Origin: Cricetomys ansorgei
Lineage: Eukaryota; Chordata; Mammalia; Rodentia; Nesomyidae
Assembly: GCA_026225945.1 (NCBI GenBank)
Contig: JAMJFZ010001089.1
Coordinates: 6,782,501-6,846,500, forward strand
DNA length: 64,000 nucleotides
Direction: 5' to 3'
Below, in pieces: positions 1-10,886 of the stretch. The notes below the pieces were generated by a model. That model worked only from the letters and a program-made list of their open reading frames with translations. It had not been told where the DNA came from and did no database searches. The position numbers and the translations under genes are program-made. Each line of letters starts with the position of its first letter. The stretch's first letter is position 1.

Positions 1-226
1 TTTGTTTGTCTGTTTGTAGATGAGCATTTTGCTTGCATGCATGTCTGTCTGTGTACCACTCGCGCTCATGGTGCCCATGGAGGCCACGGGAGTATCAAAA
101 GTCCCTTGGAACTGGAGCTATAGAAAGTTGTAAGCTGCTATGTAGGTGCTGGGAACTAAACCCGGGTCATCTGGAAGAGCAGCCAGTGCTCTTAACCACA
201 GAGCCAGCTCTCCAGCGCCACCCCCC
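1..226 (-). repeat. B2/B3-type SINE, antisense
   Basis: Reverse complement of the tRNA-derived B2 head: the plus strand ends with GAGCAGCCAGTGCTCTTAAC and CACAGAGCCAGCTCTCCAG. It is cut by the window start. Confidence 0.8.
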
Positions 227-1103
227 TCCCTTCAAAAAAAAAGTCAGTGTTTCCAATTGATTTGTTTCCAAAAACAAGGTGGACTATGTAGGATCTCGTG
301 TCATACCCCACTCTCCTTACCTCCTCGAAGCTCAAGATAATGGCAAAGCTGAGTTCAGAGGAGGAATGAGTAGTCATTTGACTTGTGCTCATTTTAGCTC
401 AGTGTCTGATCCTTAGTCTATCCCCTTGCTTTGGCAGAAGTAGGCTTTCACGAGAAGCCTAAGCTCACCCATGCTTCTAATCCTGCTCGATTGACACTGT
501 GACAACCAAACAGTTTTCACAAGTCTGTGGAAACATTTACCCAGGGAATCTCAATGGGGAATTTCTAGATTCAGAAAAAATCCATGTGCTTGCTTTGTGT
601 ATAATTTCAGAATAGTAGCAATATATTTATCAAATATTTATATGATGGGGTTGAGGAGATCAAGAGATGATGGTCAAAGGTCATGAAGTCTCTGTTAGAC
701 AGGAAGGATGTTACTTCATTACATTACACAATGTAGCAATAGGATAATGATATAATTAATGGTAGAAAATCGAACGTTTCAAAATTGCTAAAAGAGTGAG
801 CTACAAATGTTCTCGATGCAGCATTTGGGGCCATGAGTACAATTGAGCTTGATTTAATTATTATGTGTGTTTTCATAAATCACATCTCGGTACAAAGATG
901 TACAAATTTGTACAGTTTCAGTCAATTTATAATGAAAAGGAAACCCCCAAAAATGAAAACCCCAAATACAGAATCCCCAAACCCCAAATATGAAAACATT
1001 TGTGTGGTGCTATTGGTCAGACCCTGTCTCAAATTCCTCACCAATATTATTGTATAGTTTGCAGCCTTTTCAAGCTTCTTATTTAGCTGCTGTTTTTAAA
1101 AAA

Positions 1104-1104
<1 letters not shown>

Positions 1105-1187
<83 letters not shown>
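1105..1187. repeat. Compound (TC)n(TA)n microsatellite
   Basis: About 34 bp of TC repeats run directly into about 48 bp of TA repeats. Such TA runs are prone to cruciform extrusion and length change. Confidence 0.97.
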
Positions 1188-1190
<3 letters not shown>

Positions 1191-2173
1191 CAGCGCCTGA
1201 TTTGGCTACCTGTCATCACAGTCATGTTACAGGTTGCAGGGAGATAAGGAGCTCAAGGTAACAGAGCTAATAGAGATGAGACTGAAAACTGAATCCCTGT
1301 CGATAAAATTAAGATAGTGTTGCTTTTCATTCATAGATAATTCCCAGGGGCTGAGGATACACTCCAGTAGGAGACTGCCTGTTTCACGAGCACAGGACCC
1401 TGGATTCAGTCCTGGACTCTGTAAACTAAAAATAAAATATCCAAATGCTCAGGAAAGTTGCAGGAATAACAGTAGCACACACACTTGAATGAGGGTCCCT
1501 TACTGTTCACATGTGTAAAATTGTCTTGCTGCCACACACGTGTGTAACATGGGTAACATGTCATTTTATCTCAAAACACTGGATGACATCTTTACTAAGA
1601 GTGGGGGTTTTTTTTTTTCCTTAGAGAACATCAGAATATTCATCAACTTGAATACATTGACCACTGATTCAATTGGCTTAATTCGCCATCTGTATTTCCT
1701 TGCTGACAGTTGACCCAACAATGCCCTTGGTTATTTCCTCTGAGATGGGCTCCGGCTCAGGGCCGGGCAATTGTGTCCAGCTGTCACATCTCTCTGCCTG
1801 CTGTCATTGGAAGCATGTCGTTAACCTCTCTTTATTATTACTTTTTAACAACGGCCCCTTTGCAGAATGGATTTTCCCTGCCTTTGAAAACTAGAACATA
1901 CATTTCTTCACTTTGTGTTTGTCTATTCAAGATGACACTGTGACTATCTCAGGATCCCTTTCTGGGACCCATAGTGTATTTGCTCCATATTCATGAGGCT
2001 AACTTCGACATCCTCACCTGGCCAAGGGCTTGGCTCCTTTCTCCACAGTGTAATCACTGTTTTTTTTAAATTTTTTTTCCTTGCAACCATGTAACTGGCT
2101 ATAGGAGATCGAAGTGTGTTTGTTCGTTTCTTTCCTGCCAAGGTAAGGAGAGGAGGAGCATGGGATGATCTTT

Positions 2174-2197
2174 AAAAAAAAAAAAAAAAAAAAAAAG
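2174..2197. repeat. Poly(A) run
   Basis: About 24 consecutive A with no recognisable SINE body attached. Confidence 0.9.
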
Positions 2198-3073
2198 GTT
2201 TCTGAGATGTCACCAACCTATTGGAAAGGTTTGTAGATGGAGGGAGAAAGACATAAGCTGATCCGTTAGTCAGCCAATGACAGATGATGGTCCGCATTCC
2301 TGGGTGAGCGGAAAAACTTAAACCACATGACATCACGTAGGCCGCCGTGGCCACTATACTCTGTTCACATATGAGCTTTTCAACCTTTTAACTCCAACCA
2401 GTGCAGATGTGTCAAGTGCTAATCTAGGTGAACTGACCTCCCATCCCAAAGCTTTCCCCACGGAGTCGATTCCTCTGTCCCATCTAGCGTGGATGCCGGG
2501 TAAACGACTTAGCCTGCCCTTCGTCAAAAGTTTCTTACAAAATGGTCTAGCAGTCTCTTTCAAAACTGCTTCACATCCTTGCTGCAGTAAGTTGTGGGAA
2601 CACGTGCCAGGCTCGGACCATTTCTGCTTAGCACCTGTAAGGGATCAGGGCGCTGGTGTAAGAGGTTTGATTGGCAGCGGATCACAAACTCCCTCCACCT
2701 GTAGCCAGTCTGCTGCAGTGACAGAGGCTTACCCATGCCACGGGCTTTTAGTTAGAGCTTAGACACTGTCCAGCCAGAGCAGTCTGGCCTTGGATGTTTA
2801 CAGGCTCCTATGACTCAAGTTTGCATTTGTGAAATTATAATGTGGCAAAGGCATGCCCTGGAGGTAAAGGGAGTGGAACCCACCCTTGTGGCCATCTTTG
2901 AGGGCAAAAATATTAAAAATGTCTGTGGTCAGACTGGAGGAAAGGGCAGTACCTCCTTGAAGGCTGGCGGATGGTAATCAAGAGAGAAGTCTGGCTGGTT
3001 TTACACTGGGGTCTGGAGGAGCCACAGGGAAAGATCGATGGGATGTGTGAAGATGACAGGATTCTGCTATTCT

Positions 3074-3225
3074 AGGGGAATGCACCTCAGCGGTAGAGCA
3101 CTTGACCAGCATGCATGAGGTTATAGGTTCAATCCCAAGTATTGGCCAAAGTGGCGGTTGTGGAAGACATAGAGATAGAGAGAGAGAGAAATGGATACAG
3201 AGAGAGACAGAGACACACAGAGAGA
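3074..3225 (+). repeat. ID-type tRNA-derived SINE followed by an AGAG-rich tract
   Basis: The stretch at about 3074-3146 carries tRNA-like A and B boxes (CAGCGGTAGAGCACTTG and GGTTCAATCCC). A GA-rich tract, near-continuous from about 3169, follows it. Confidence 0.65.
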
Positions 3226-4269
3226 AACAGTGGGGAGGGGGTAGAGAATAAGGTATTCTTCCTAGTACCCTAGCAGTATCCTTGGGGTGAGTATATAGTA
3301 AAGAGATTTGACTATGAACTGCAAGCCATGGGGCCCAGTGCAGCACAGCCTTGCACTGAACATGTTGACTCTGTATAGGGAGAAGTCTCACCCATGTATA
3401 TAATTGCATGTGACCCAAGGGAGGCATAATTCAGAATAATTCTGAACATATAATAATAATAATAATATAGTAGTATATAAAAACATAACAATAATAAAAC
3501 ATATCATTCATTATATTATATAATCATATTATAATAATATAATCATCAGATTAATTCGGGTAGAAATGATTGAAGGGAAAAGTTAGAGCTGAGCTGTGCG
3601 AGCTGTGCTACATACTCATTTCACACAAGCATCCAATTTGCTTTTGATCTAGATAGTAAATTTTTAAAAATGGAAAACACGATCAGTTAGCCTCAAGAAT
3701 CTAATTTCCACAAAAAGCTTATTTAAAAAAAGAAAAAAGTGTATCGATTTCTTAGGGGAAACAAAACATCCCTTAGTACTTAAATCTGACTATATATCCT
3801 TCTAATTTGCTCATGGGTCGTTAACCTGTTCCTTTAGCTAGCTTCCTATCAGTTTTCTGTCTCATCATTTTACCCGAGAGTACCGCCACTCAAAGTGCGT
3901 ACTGCTGCGATGCGTGGAAGCCCTGAGATCAAGATGGGTAAAAACTGCACTGGCCACGATGAGACAGTGCCGGGAGTCATTAACATCAGACCCACACAGA
4001 AGCAGGAATGTTAAATCCAGAGGCAGGCTCTGTCTCCTTATGCTCTCTTTGCAAAGCAATGCATAGCATCCATCAGGAGCTGTGAGCTGTGGACACACCA
4101 CCCAAAGATTATAGTTACCTGGCCACAGCATAGGTACTCGGCTTGTGGGCTGTCCGTCCTGTTCGTCGGAAAGGTCCTCTGGAGACTCCAGGGCAGCCTG
4201 GGTGCTATTTGGAAGGCTGTGGAGATGGTGTGTGGGACCTGGCTGTCAGGGGGAAATCTCAGAGTTAGC

Positions 4270-4440
4270 CTTTGGTGTTCTCCCTTGGGTCTAGTTTAGC
4301 TTCTACTTTCTGGTCATCTGCCATGGACTTTGCTATGCCTTCCACCCCATGATGGACTGCAACCCTCTGAAAACATAGTCTCCAATAAAGCTTTGCTTCT
4401 GTCAGGTATCGCTCACAGCGATGCACAAATAACTAACACG
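4270..4440 (+). mobile_element. Possible MaLR-type LTR fragment
   Basis: The pattern of CCATGATGGACTGCAACC, then AATAAAGCTTTGCTTCTGTC, then a serial CACAGCGATG and TAACTAACAC end is typical of rodent LTR-derived poly(A) regions. Family assignment is from memory. Confidence 0.4.
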
Positions 4441-4545
4441 TGATGGAAATGTGCTTTCACAAAGGGAAATGATACAATAATAGCTTATGGGCATCCTATC
4501 CTTTGAAGGGATTTCTGTTTTCATTTATTATATTTAAGGATTCTC

Positions 4546-4660
4546 TTCCCAGCACTCAACTACCTGCAATTTTAATTTCAAGGGGTCGGACTACCTATTC
4601 TGGCCTCTGTGACATGGATATATACGTATAAGTAAAAGAAAATAAATATATTTAAAGCTT
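4546..4660 (+). repeat. Truncated B2-type SINE, 3' part
   Basis: Diverged 3' half with CCCAGCACTCAACTACC, TTCAAGGGGTCGG and TTCTGGCCTCTGTG blocks, ending in AAATAAATA. Confidence 0.5.
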
Positions 4661-5002
4661 CTGCAAAGTCCTATTTACTTTAAAAAGTCTCTCCCGATGT
4701 GGGATTGGTAGAGAGACACAGGGGAAGTGGAATCATTCATTTGATTAGTTGGTCAGCAAACACACCTTGAGTTCCTAGTGTGAACCACATCAGAAGGCAG
4801 AGATGGACTCATGGTCCAAGGTGCTTTAGAGATGAGATATACAATGGATGTTTACGCCCCCAAATAATAGTGTCTTCTGTGTTTGAGGAGCACTTAAAAT
4901 GATCCTAAAACTTTGTTTTCACCGCGTTGAGCCAAGCTTTCATTATTTTACAGACTGGTTGGTGAAAGAATTGGTTGTAACCTACCCTCCTCAGCTTTTC
5001 TA

Positions 5003-5117
5003 TTTTCCCACTGGACCACAAGGGGGCACTGTGGGCAGCATCCCGGAGAGGGCGCTCAGTTTTCCACACTGGACCACAAGGGGGCACTATGTGCAGCATC
5101 CCTGAGCGGGCTCTTAG
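5003..5117 (+). repeat. Tandem duplication (57/58 bp) with CTCF-like cores
   Basis: Copy 1 (5003-5059) and copy 2 (5060-5117) share the block CACTGG or CACTGGACC, then ACAAGGGGGCACT, GCAGCATCCC and GAG..GGGC. The core CCACAAGGGGGCAC occurs at 5016-5029 and 5074-5087 in the same orientation. It fits the CTCF core CCASYAGRKGGC with one mismatch (A at the Y position). Occupancy is not shown by sequence. Confidence 0.7.
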
Positions 5118-6097
5118 AGACCATGGCTTCAGAAGAGTGAAAAGCACCAAGGAACTTGAAACTGAAGCGAAGGGATGCTAGTTCTCCTCACTTGGAGGAT
5201 GATAAGGAACTGTCGGGAGCCCCTTCCCAACAGGGACCACTATCTGAAATGGGCCACCGCCCCCATGTTGACCTCCACTGCGAGCTGCAGAGTGCCTGCT
5301 TCCTTGTTTTCAGCATGTTTTTCTCTGCACAAGTCCCTACAAGTCCTGCCGTGGGCGTTCCTCGCACATCTTTTGTCCCCTTGCTTGTTGATTTCCTTTT
5401 GCAAACAGGATTATCACTAAACCCAAACCCTCTTTTGTCAAATCTTAGGCTCTTGCCATCTCTACTGGATGTCTAGACAGATAGGTGGAAGTCAGTGCCT
5501 GAGGGTAAGGGTAACTTCAAGTTGTTCATGCATGTTTTTATATCCTTCTAAAGCACGCCCTAGTCCAGTCCTTTGCTTTGATATGCCAGCCTCGTGTAAG
5601 ACTCTGCACTGAGTTGTGCCTCGGACCAATTCTAAACTGTCCCATTGGCAACCATTGTTCTCAGAGCTTTCAATCTCTTGCATAGGGACTGGAGTCCAGA
5701 GGAGCTTGGTTGTTCTCCAAAACCCCTCCTTAGGCTGTTGGGTCATAGAGAAGACTCATAAACTGTCTTTCGAGGGATGGCTACTGCGGGTGGGCAGTGT
5801 CTGGTGTCTGCTCATACCCTGGCTGCCAGGCAGGCTGGGGAAAATTAAAGGTATGTTTTCATTTAACATCATTTTTTTGCTGACTCTTGTCTCCCTGGAA
5901 AATTGTCTGTGAGAAGACACTATAAGATACTCTTTTCTGTTAACTCAGTTTTTTTTTTTTTTTTTTTTAATTATAGTAGTTGGGAGATGACTTAAATCAT
6001 GTTGTGATTTTCAGTTGCTCTCTTGCCACTTGTGCTCTTGCTTCTACTCATTAAAAGCCTTTCAAGGTTTTGTAATTTTATTTTTTTTTAACCAACC

Positions 6098-6240
6098 TTT
6101 CCCTTCCTCCCTTCCTCCCTCCCTCCCTCCCTCCCTCCCTCCCTTCCTTCCTTCCTTCCTTCCTTCCTTCCTTCCTTCCTTCCTTCCTTCCTTCCTTCCT
6201 TCCTTCCTTCTTCTTCCCTCCCTCCTCCTGTTCTTCTTTT
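6098..6240. repeat. (CCCT)n(CCTT)n tract, GGAA microsatellite on the minus strand
   Basis: A CCCT-rich start grades into about 17 uninterrupted CCTT units (roughly 6143-6210), which read GGAA on the minus strand. Confidence 0.95.
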
Positions 6241-6243
6241 CCC

Positions 6244-6355
6244 TTTCTTTTTGATACACAGCCTTACTGTGTATCCCAGGAGTGTCCTTGAACTCACGAT
6301 CCTCTGGCTTCAGCTCCGGAGGGCTGGGATGACAGGACTCTCAGAGCCAGGTGCT
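6244..6355 (-). repeat. B1-type SINE fragment, antisense
   Basis: The plus strand reads as the complement of B1: CTTGAACTCACGATCCTCTG, GGCTGGGATGACAGG. Diverged and truncated. Confidence 0.55.
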
Positions 6356-6618
6356 GTCTGGGACCTCTTTCTCAGTGAACTCCCTTTCTGTTCTGTGCCT
6401 AGCTCTGTGCTCCATGCTAGGTAGGGAGAGTTTATCAGTAAGGGTTGCACCACTGCCTGGCACAGTGGACATACTGATAGCTTTGGTGTACCCTATCTCA
6501 GCAGTGGATCCATATCTACACTGACATATGCTCAGATACCCTTCACTTGTTTGCTTTTCTCCATTCTGACCCCCCCACAACAAATCAGCCCTCCTGTGGA
6601 TTTCCTCTCCACCATCCC

Positions 6619-6801
6619 CAGAGCCTACCCCTTTCCCTGCCCAGAGCCTACCCCTTTCCCTGCCCAGAGCCTACCCCTTTCCCTGCCCAGAGCCTACCCC
6701 TTTCCCTGCCCAGAGCCTACCCCTTTCCCTGCCCAGAGCCTACCCCTTTCCCTGCCCAGAGCCTACCCCTTTCCCTGCCCAGAGCCTACCCCTTTCCTTT
6801 C
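6619..6801 (+). repeat. 23-bp minisatellite, 8 copies
   Basis: The unit begins CAGAGCCTAC and ends CCCTGCC, 23 bp long. Seven copies are identical over full length and the eighth decays into CTTTCCTTTCATTCC. Since 23 is not a multiple of three, all frames stay open and read as a proline-rich repeat; this is a by-product, not a gene. Confidence 0.97.
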
Positions 6802-6889
6802 ATTCCTACCTCTTTAGTTTTATCCCAAGATATCTTACCTGCTTCAGGTAGAACTACTCAGTAGCCACCTGGCTGGACTCTTATGATCC

Positions 6890-7232
6890 ATGAAGCCCCT
6901 CCTAGCCACTCTCCAACTGTAGCTGAAATGTTTCACAACAGAAGCCCAATCTCATCACACTCCTATTTAAAACTTTTCAATTGCTTTGGGGTTATAGCTC
7001 AACTCTTTTGACGGTTTCTGAGGCCTGATACGTTCCCATCCCCTATTCTCCTTGGAGCATCCTTTTCTCTTTTGGCCCAAATAAAACATTCATTCATAAG
7101 ACCTTGGACTGAACAGTGTTTTGCAAGAGAAGCTGCATATGTCCCATGTCTCCCCACGAGGTTAGATTGTTCCCATTTCTCCTTTGACATTGCCTTGAGT
7201 CTTTACTGCCTAGCATGGCATAGAGTTTCAAG

Positions 7233-7273
<41 letters not shown>

Positions 7274-7395
7274 TCTATAGTTTTAAAGCCACCCTGTTTT
7301 GGTCAGATGATCCGTTCTATAAAAGCAAGGGCTGTGTCATACTCTAAGTACTGGGTATCAGTAGATAGTCAATAAATATTTACAGGACAAATGGA
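6890..7395 (+). mobile_element. Old L2 LINE 3' fragment interrupted by an AC repeat
   Basis: Blocks such as ATCTCATCACACTCCTATTT, TTCAATTGCTTTGGGG, GGCTGTGTCAT and AGTCAATAAATATTTACAGG resemble the L2 3' end. The AC run at 7235-7269 interrupts it. Assignment is from pattern memory. Confidence 0.5.
7235..7269. repeat. (AC)n microsatellite
   Basis: About 17 AC units. Confidence 0.97.
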
Positions 7396-7999
7396 TGATT
7401 CAAATTATATTAATGATAAGCAAGCCTGGATGGCAGACTAATAAAGTTCATCCAAAAGATGAGCAGATGAGTAAAGCCTATTGTCTGTCTTTACTGGTCT
7501 GCATTTTCAGTGACAGAAGTCAAGGTGAGTGGCAATGTAAGAGAAGAGTCAAGTGGCCCAGACAGGCTGCTCCACAGGGTTCATGGGAGGGTATACTGCT
7601 GTAGGGAGTGAAAGGGGAAGTGGGCCTTGGAATGTATGTTATAGGCTTTGTAGTGCCTAACTGTAAAGAAACCAAACACGAAACAAAAACCAAAACCCCA
7701 AACCAAGAAAACTAGCACATAAGCAACAAGACGTGTATGCACTGGAAGAAGCCCACAGCCACACTGCCTTCACAGGAAAGATGACTCAGCTCCGCTCATG
7801 CTCATAGCAAACAGTAATTAGTTATGCAGGCTCTGGGGGAGATGTCTTCCGAGATCCAGGACTGGGAAGAGTGGGTTGACTTCACTTAATAACAGTGGAG
7901 CAATGGCGGAGCCAATCTCATCACCTTCATTTCGTGCCCTCCAGAGAGCTTCGGGACATGGGTTCCAGGCCGTCTGCCATTTCTTCTTTTTAAATTTTG

Positions 8000-8165
8000 T
8001 TTTGCTTGTTTTTGAGATTGTAATGTAATTGCAATGTTTCTCCCCTTCCCTTTTGTCCCTCCAAAACACTCCCATATACCTCTCCCCAGTCTTTTTCAAA
8101 TTCATGGCCTCGTTTGACATTTATTGCTATTGAATGATTTTGGTGAGCATTTTTTTCAGGGTGAT
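8000..8165 (+). mobile_element. Lx-type L1 3' fragment
   Basis: The stretch resembles rodent L1 3' ends: TTGAGATTGTAATG, TCTCCCCTTCCC, CTTTTTCAAATTCATGGCCT. Diverged. Confidence 0.5.
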
Positions 8166-8189
8166 TTACTAATACTGTTTTATACACAC

Positions 8190-8385
8190 ACACACACACT
8201 GTGATGGGATACAATTCAATAAAAAGCTGTATATAATATATAATGTAATAATATAGTATATATATATATTATCTATATATTTTATATATCATATAATTAT
8301 ATGTTATATATTTATTGAATTAAATATATGTGTGCGTGTGTTTCACAGCTTTTGATTGAGTTGTATCCCATCACAGTGTGTGTGT
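8190..8385. repeat. Inverted repeat: 41-bp arms around a 114-bp AT-rich core
   Basis: Left arm 8190-8230 (ending AATAAAAAGCTGT) and right arm 8345-8385 (starting ACAGCTTTTGATT) are reverse complements at 39 of 41 positions. The core at 8231-8344 is mostly A/T with TATATATA runs. This is a strong potential cruciform or hairpin. Confidence 0.95.
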
Positions 8386-8504
8386 CCAGTCACCTGTTGA
8401 AGACATCTGGGCTGTTTCTACTTCAGTGTGATTATGAATTAAAAAAGAAGTTAATGGAAACTTTTTCCACATCTACTCACTGTGCGTACGTGTACGCACA
8501 CACA

Positions 8505-8640
8505 TCCATCTGGGCCACAAGATGTGGAAGTTTTGATTCCCTCCTCCACAATTTGGGGTCCAGAATCAAACTCAGGTCATCAGATTTGACAACAATCATT
8601 CTTAACATGCTGAACTATCTCACTGGCCCCAAAGCAACTA
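8505..8640 (-). repeat. B2/B3-type SINE, antisense
   Basis: Complement of a B2-clade head: AGAATCAAACTCAGGTCATC and GCTGAACTATCTCACTGGCC. Confidence 0.65.
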
Positions 8641-8679
8641 TTTTAAAATCTTTTCTAATTTAAAAAAAAAAAAAAAGGT

Positions 8680-8905
8680 CTAGAGAGATGGCTCAGCAGT
8701 TAAGAGTGCTGGCTGCTCTTCCAGAGGACCTGGGTTTGATTCCTGGAATCCACATGGAAGTTCACAACCACCTGTAACTCCGATTCCAGGGGATCTAGTG
8801 CCCTCTCCTCGTCTTCTTGGGCACAAACTATCAACATGGTGTACATACATACATGCAAGCAAAACACCCCTACACATAAAATTTAAACAAAAAAACAATA
8901 AAATA
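8680..8905 (+). repeat. B2/B3-type SINE
   Basis: Head GAGAGATGGCTCAGCAGTTA, GACCTGGGTTTGATTCC B-box, tail CATACATACATGCAAGC followed by an A-rich end. Confidence 0.85.
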
Positions 8906-9709
8906 ATTAGAGCTATGTTTTATTTTTTTAAGTAAGAACTTATAATCGGCATTGCTAGGTTATATGCCAAACATTTTCTGTAGTGGTTATGCTATTTTAT
9001 ATTCCCTCTAACAGAATGCCAGAGTTCCATTATTACTAGTAATCACTGAGATCTTTTTTGTTTACTTGTTCTATTTGTTACTGAGAAAAAAATGCCAAAA
9101 CCTCTACCGACCATTACAGAGTTTCATTTTTTCTTTTTTCTATTTAGTTCTGTTGGTTTCTAGTCCGTGTGTTTTGAGGCTTAGTGATCCCGTATGTGCA
9201 TCCTTAGGAACGCTTTGCCTGCTTGCATCCTGACATGTCCCTCCTCACTCTGTGCGGAATTCTACCTTGTTATAATACAGCTCCCCCAGCTCTTCTCAAC
9301 TAGAACTAGAATGTGAGTTGCATATTTCTTCGAATTCCTTTGCTGATATCTGGGTATTTTCACTTAAATCGAGTGTCTTTTGAATGGCATATGGTTTAGC
9401 TTTGCTTTTAGTAAAAATCTCGTCTGACACTCTCTCGTTTTTAATGGAAGTTCTTGGATTGCTTTCTTAAAAAGAGACTGTTGATCAAGGCTGAACTGTA
9501 CATACAATAGTGTATTATTTGGTGAATCTGGACACACACATATGAAACCATAACATCTAGGAAATGGACATTTTCCATTATTTGTGCTCCCCCTGGGCTC
9601 CTTTAAAATGAATACTTTTCACCTCTTCTCTCCCCAAATAGCAACTGATATTTTGTCATTATTCATCAGGTGTTTTTTTATTTTTTCTTTCCTTTTTCTC
9701 CAGATCTGA

Positions 9710-9795
9710 CTATAAGCTAGGCTGGTTTCAAACTCCCATATCCTGTGTCTGCCTCCTATGTATTGGGATTACAGGCATGCAATACAACATGGTCT
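9710..9795 (-). repeat. B1-type SINE fragment, antisense
   Basis: Complement of B1: TGTCTGCCTCCTATG, ATTGGGATTACAGGCATGC. Confidence 0.6.
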
Positions 9796-9949
9796 CAAAT
9801 AGAATATCTTTGATTTATTCTTTGATAATCTCATACATAGAACACTTGACCTCGGTCATCAGTGTTCCTTCAGTGGGTTTTGGATACTTTGAGAGACAGA
9901 GCCTAGAGTAGATATGGGCCTTCTGAGTATTAAACAGGCTTCACCTGAA

Positions 9950-10150
9950 ACCTGGGTCAGCCCTCCATCTGCTTCTTGATCCAACAAGATGGAAGCAAGC
10001 CACACTGCAAGCTCCTACTGCCAGAAACGAAGCCAACAACATCCAGACCTTCTGGGAAGGCCAGACTGAAACTGTGAGTCAAAATAAATCTCTCCTCCAA
10101 TTGTTCCTGTCAGATATTTTGTGTCAATCACAAGAAAAGTAATTAACACA
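9950..10150 (+). mobile_element. Possible MaLR-type LTR fragment
   Basis: GACTGAAACTGTGAGTCAAA, an AATAAA signal, CCTGTCAGATATTTTGTGTC and AAAAGTAATTAACAC resemble the poly(A) part of a rodent LTR. Tentative. Confidence 0.4.
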
Positions 10151-10397
10151 CAGGCATATTCAAACACTTTCTCTGGCTAGGTGGGTTATCTGAATAAGGG
10201 AGTATATATTAGGCATTAAAATAATAATTCATATGGTTAGAGACCTGTTTTTCTTCAAATACATTTGCTTCTAATAATTTCTTTATGCCTATTCCAGAAT
10301 GAATAAAACAATGTGCACTGGTTCTAAAATGACTTGAGTGGTCATATCCAGAGTAGGAACAGAAACCATCCTGCCAACATTAAGTGAGTACATGCTG

Positions 10398-10516
10398 TAG
10401 CCTGATGTAGTAGCTCACACCTTCAATACCAGCAGTTTGGAGGCAGAGACCAGCAGATCTCTGTGACTCCAGAGCCAGTCTGGACTACATAGAGAGTTCC
10501 AGGCCAGCATGGCTGT
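10398..10516 (+). repeat. B1-type SINE
   Basis: CTGATGTAGTAGCTCACACC, AGGCAGAGACCAGCAGATC and CTACATAGAGAGTTCCAGGC match the B1 layout. It lies just beyond the proposed NEDD9 poly(A) site. Confidence 0.8.
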
Positions 10517-10532
10517 ATAATGAATTCATGTC

Positions 10533-10544
10533 CTTAAAAAATTA

Positions 10545-10585
<41 letters not shown>

Positions 10586-10586
10586 C
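10533..10586. repeat. (TA)n run
   Basis: TA repeats with a single CA interruption, attached to the end of the preceding B1. Confidence 0.95.
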
Positions 10587-10689
10587 TCATATTGAAAAAC
10601 CAGTTTCAGATATTTAATTTGATGATATCCACAAGCTCCAGAATTTTCTTGAATTCAAAGGTACTGAATTAAATTTCTTCAATTCAAAG

Positions 10690-10691
<2 letters not shown>

Positions 10692-10721
<30 letters not shown>
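10692..10721. repeat. (AC)n microsatellite
   Basis: About 15 AC units, preceded by a short direct duplication of TTCAAAGGTAC (10655-10692). Confidence 0.95.
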
Positions 10722-10723
<2 letters not shown>

Positions 10724-10880
10724 TTTTCCTTAAAAAATAATCAGATCTATAACATAAATAAAATAATCATAATCTGACTTTCTATAGTCAGAGAGCCCAG
10801 ACGAGCCAATATTTAATTCTGTGACAAAGACACACACATGGAAAAGAAACCCAGTAGCTGTGAAGAGAATGGTCTAAAAA

Positions 10881-10886
10881 TTTAAT
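10881..10886 (-). terminator. NEDD9: Candidate distal poly(A) signal ATTAAA
   Basis: The minus strand reads GCCATTAAATTTTTAG here. About 40-60 nt downstream, near plus-strand 10826-10845, the mRNA-sense strand is GT-rich (TGTGTGTGTCTTTG), as expected of a downstream cleavage element. This would place cleavage near 10855-10870. Confidence 0.5.

Larger units (their letters stand above)
8386..9660 (+). mobile_element. Old L1 (L1M-like) 3' region split by SINEs
   Basis: Pieces at 8386-8460 (CACCTGTTGAAGACATCTGGG), 8930-9060 (GTTATATGCCAAAC, TTATATTCCCTCTAACAG) and 9480-9660 (TTTGGTGAATCTGGAC, ATGAAACCATAACATC) follow the order expected of an ancient L1 end. The SINEs at about 8500-8905 were inserted into it. 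Family name is tentative. Confidence 0.5.
1..10860. other. 3' flank of NEDD9, intergenic
   Basis: No coding gene was recognised. The stretch holds SINEs, L1 and L2 remnants, microsatellites, a minisatellite, an inverted repeat and two CTCF-like motifs, listed separately. Segments 245-1100, 1190-2170, 2200-3070, 3560-4540, 5120-5940 and 7400-7980 show nothing I can name beyond short A- or T-rich runs. Confidence 0.75.

Noticed and set aside
3074..3146. tRNA gene
   Set aside because: A and B boxes are present but the cloverleaf is degraded; it fits an ID-type SINE. The same applies to 27360-27436.
6547..6864. Proline-rich repeat proteins in two frames
   Set aside because: They are produced by the 23-bp minisatellite, whose unit length leaves all frames open.
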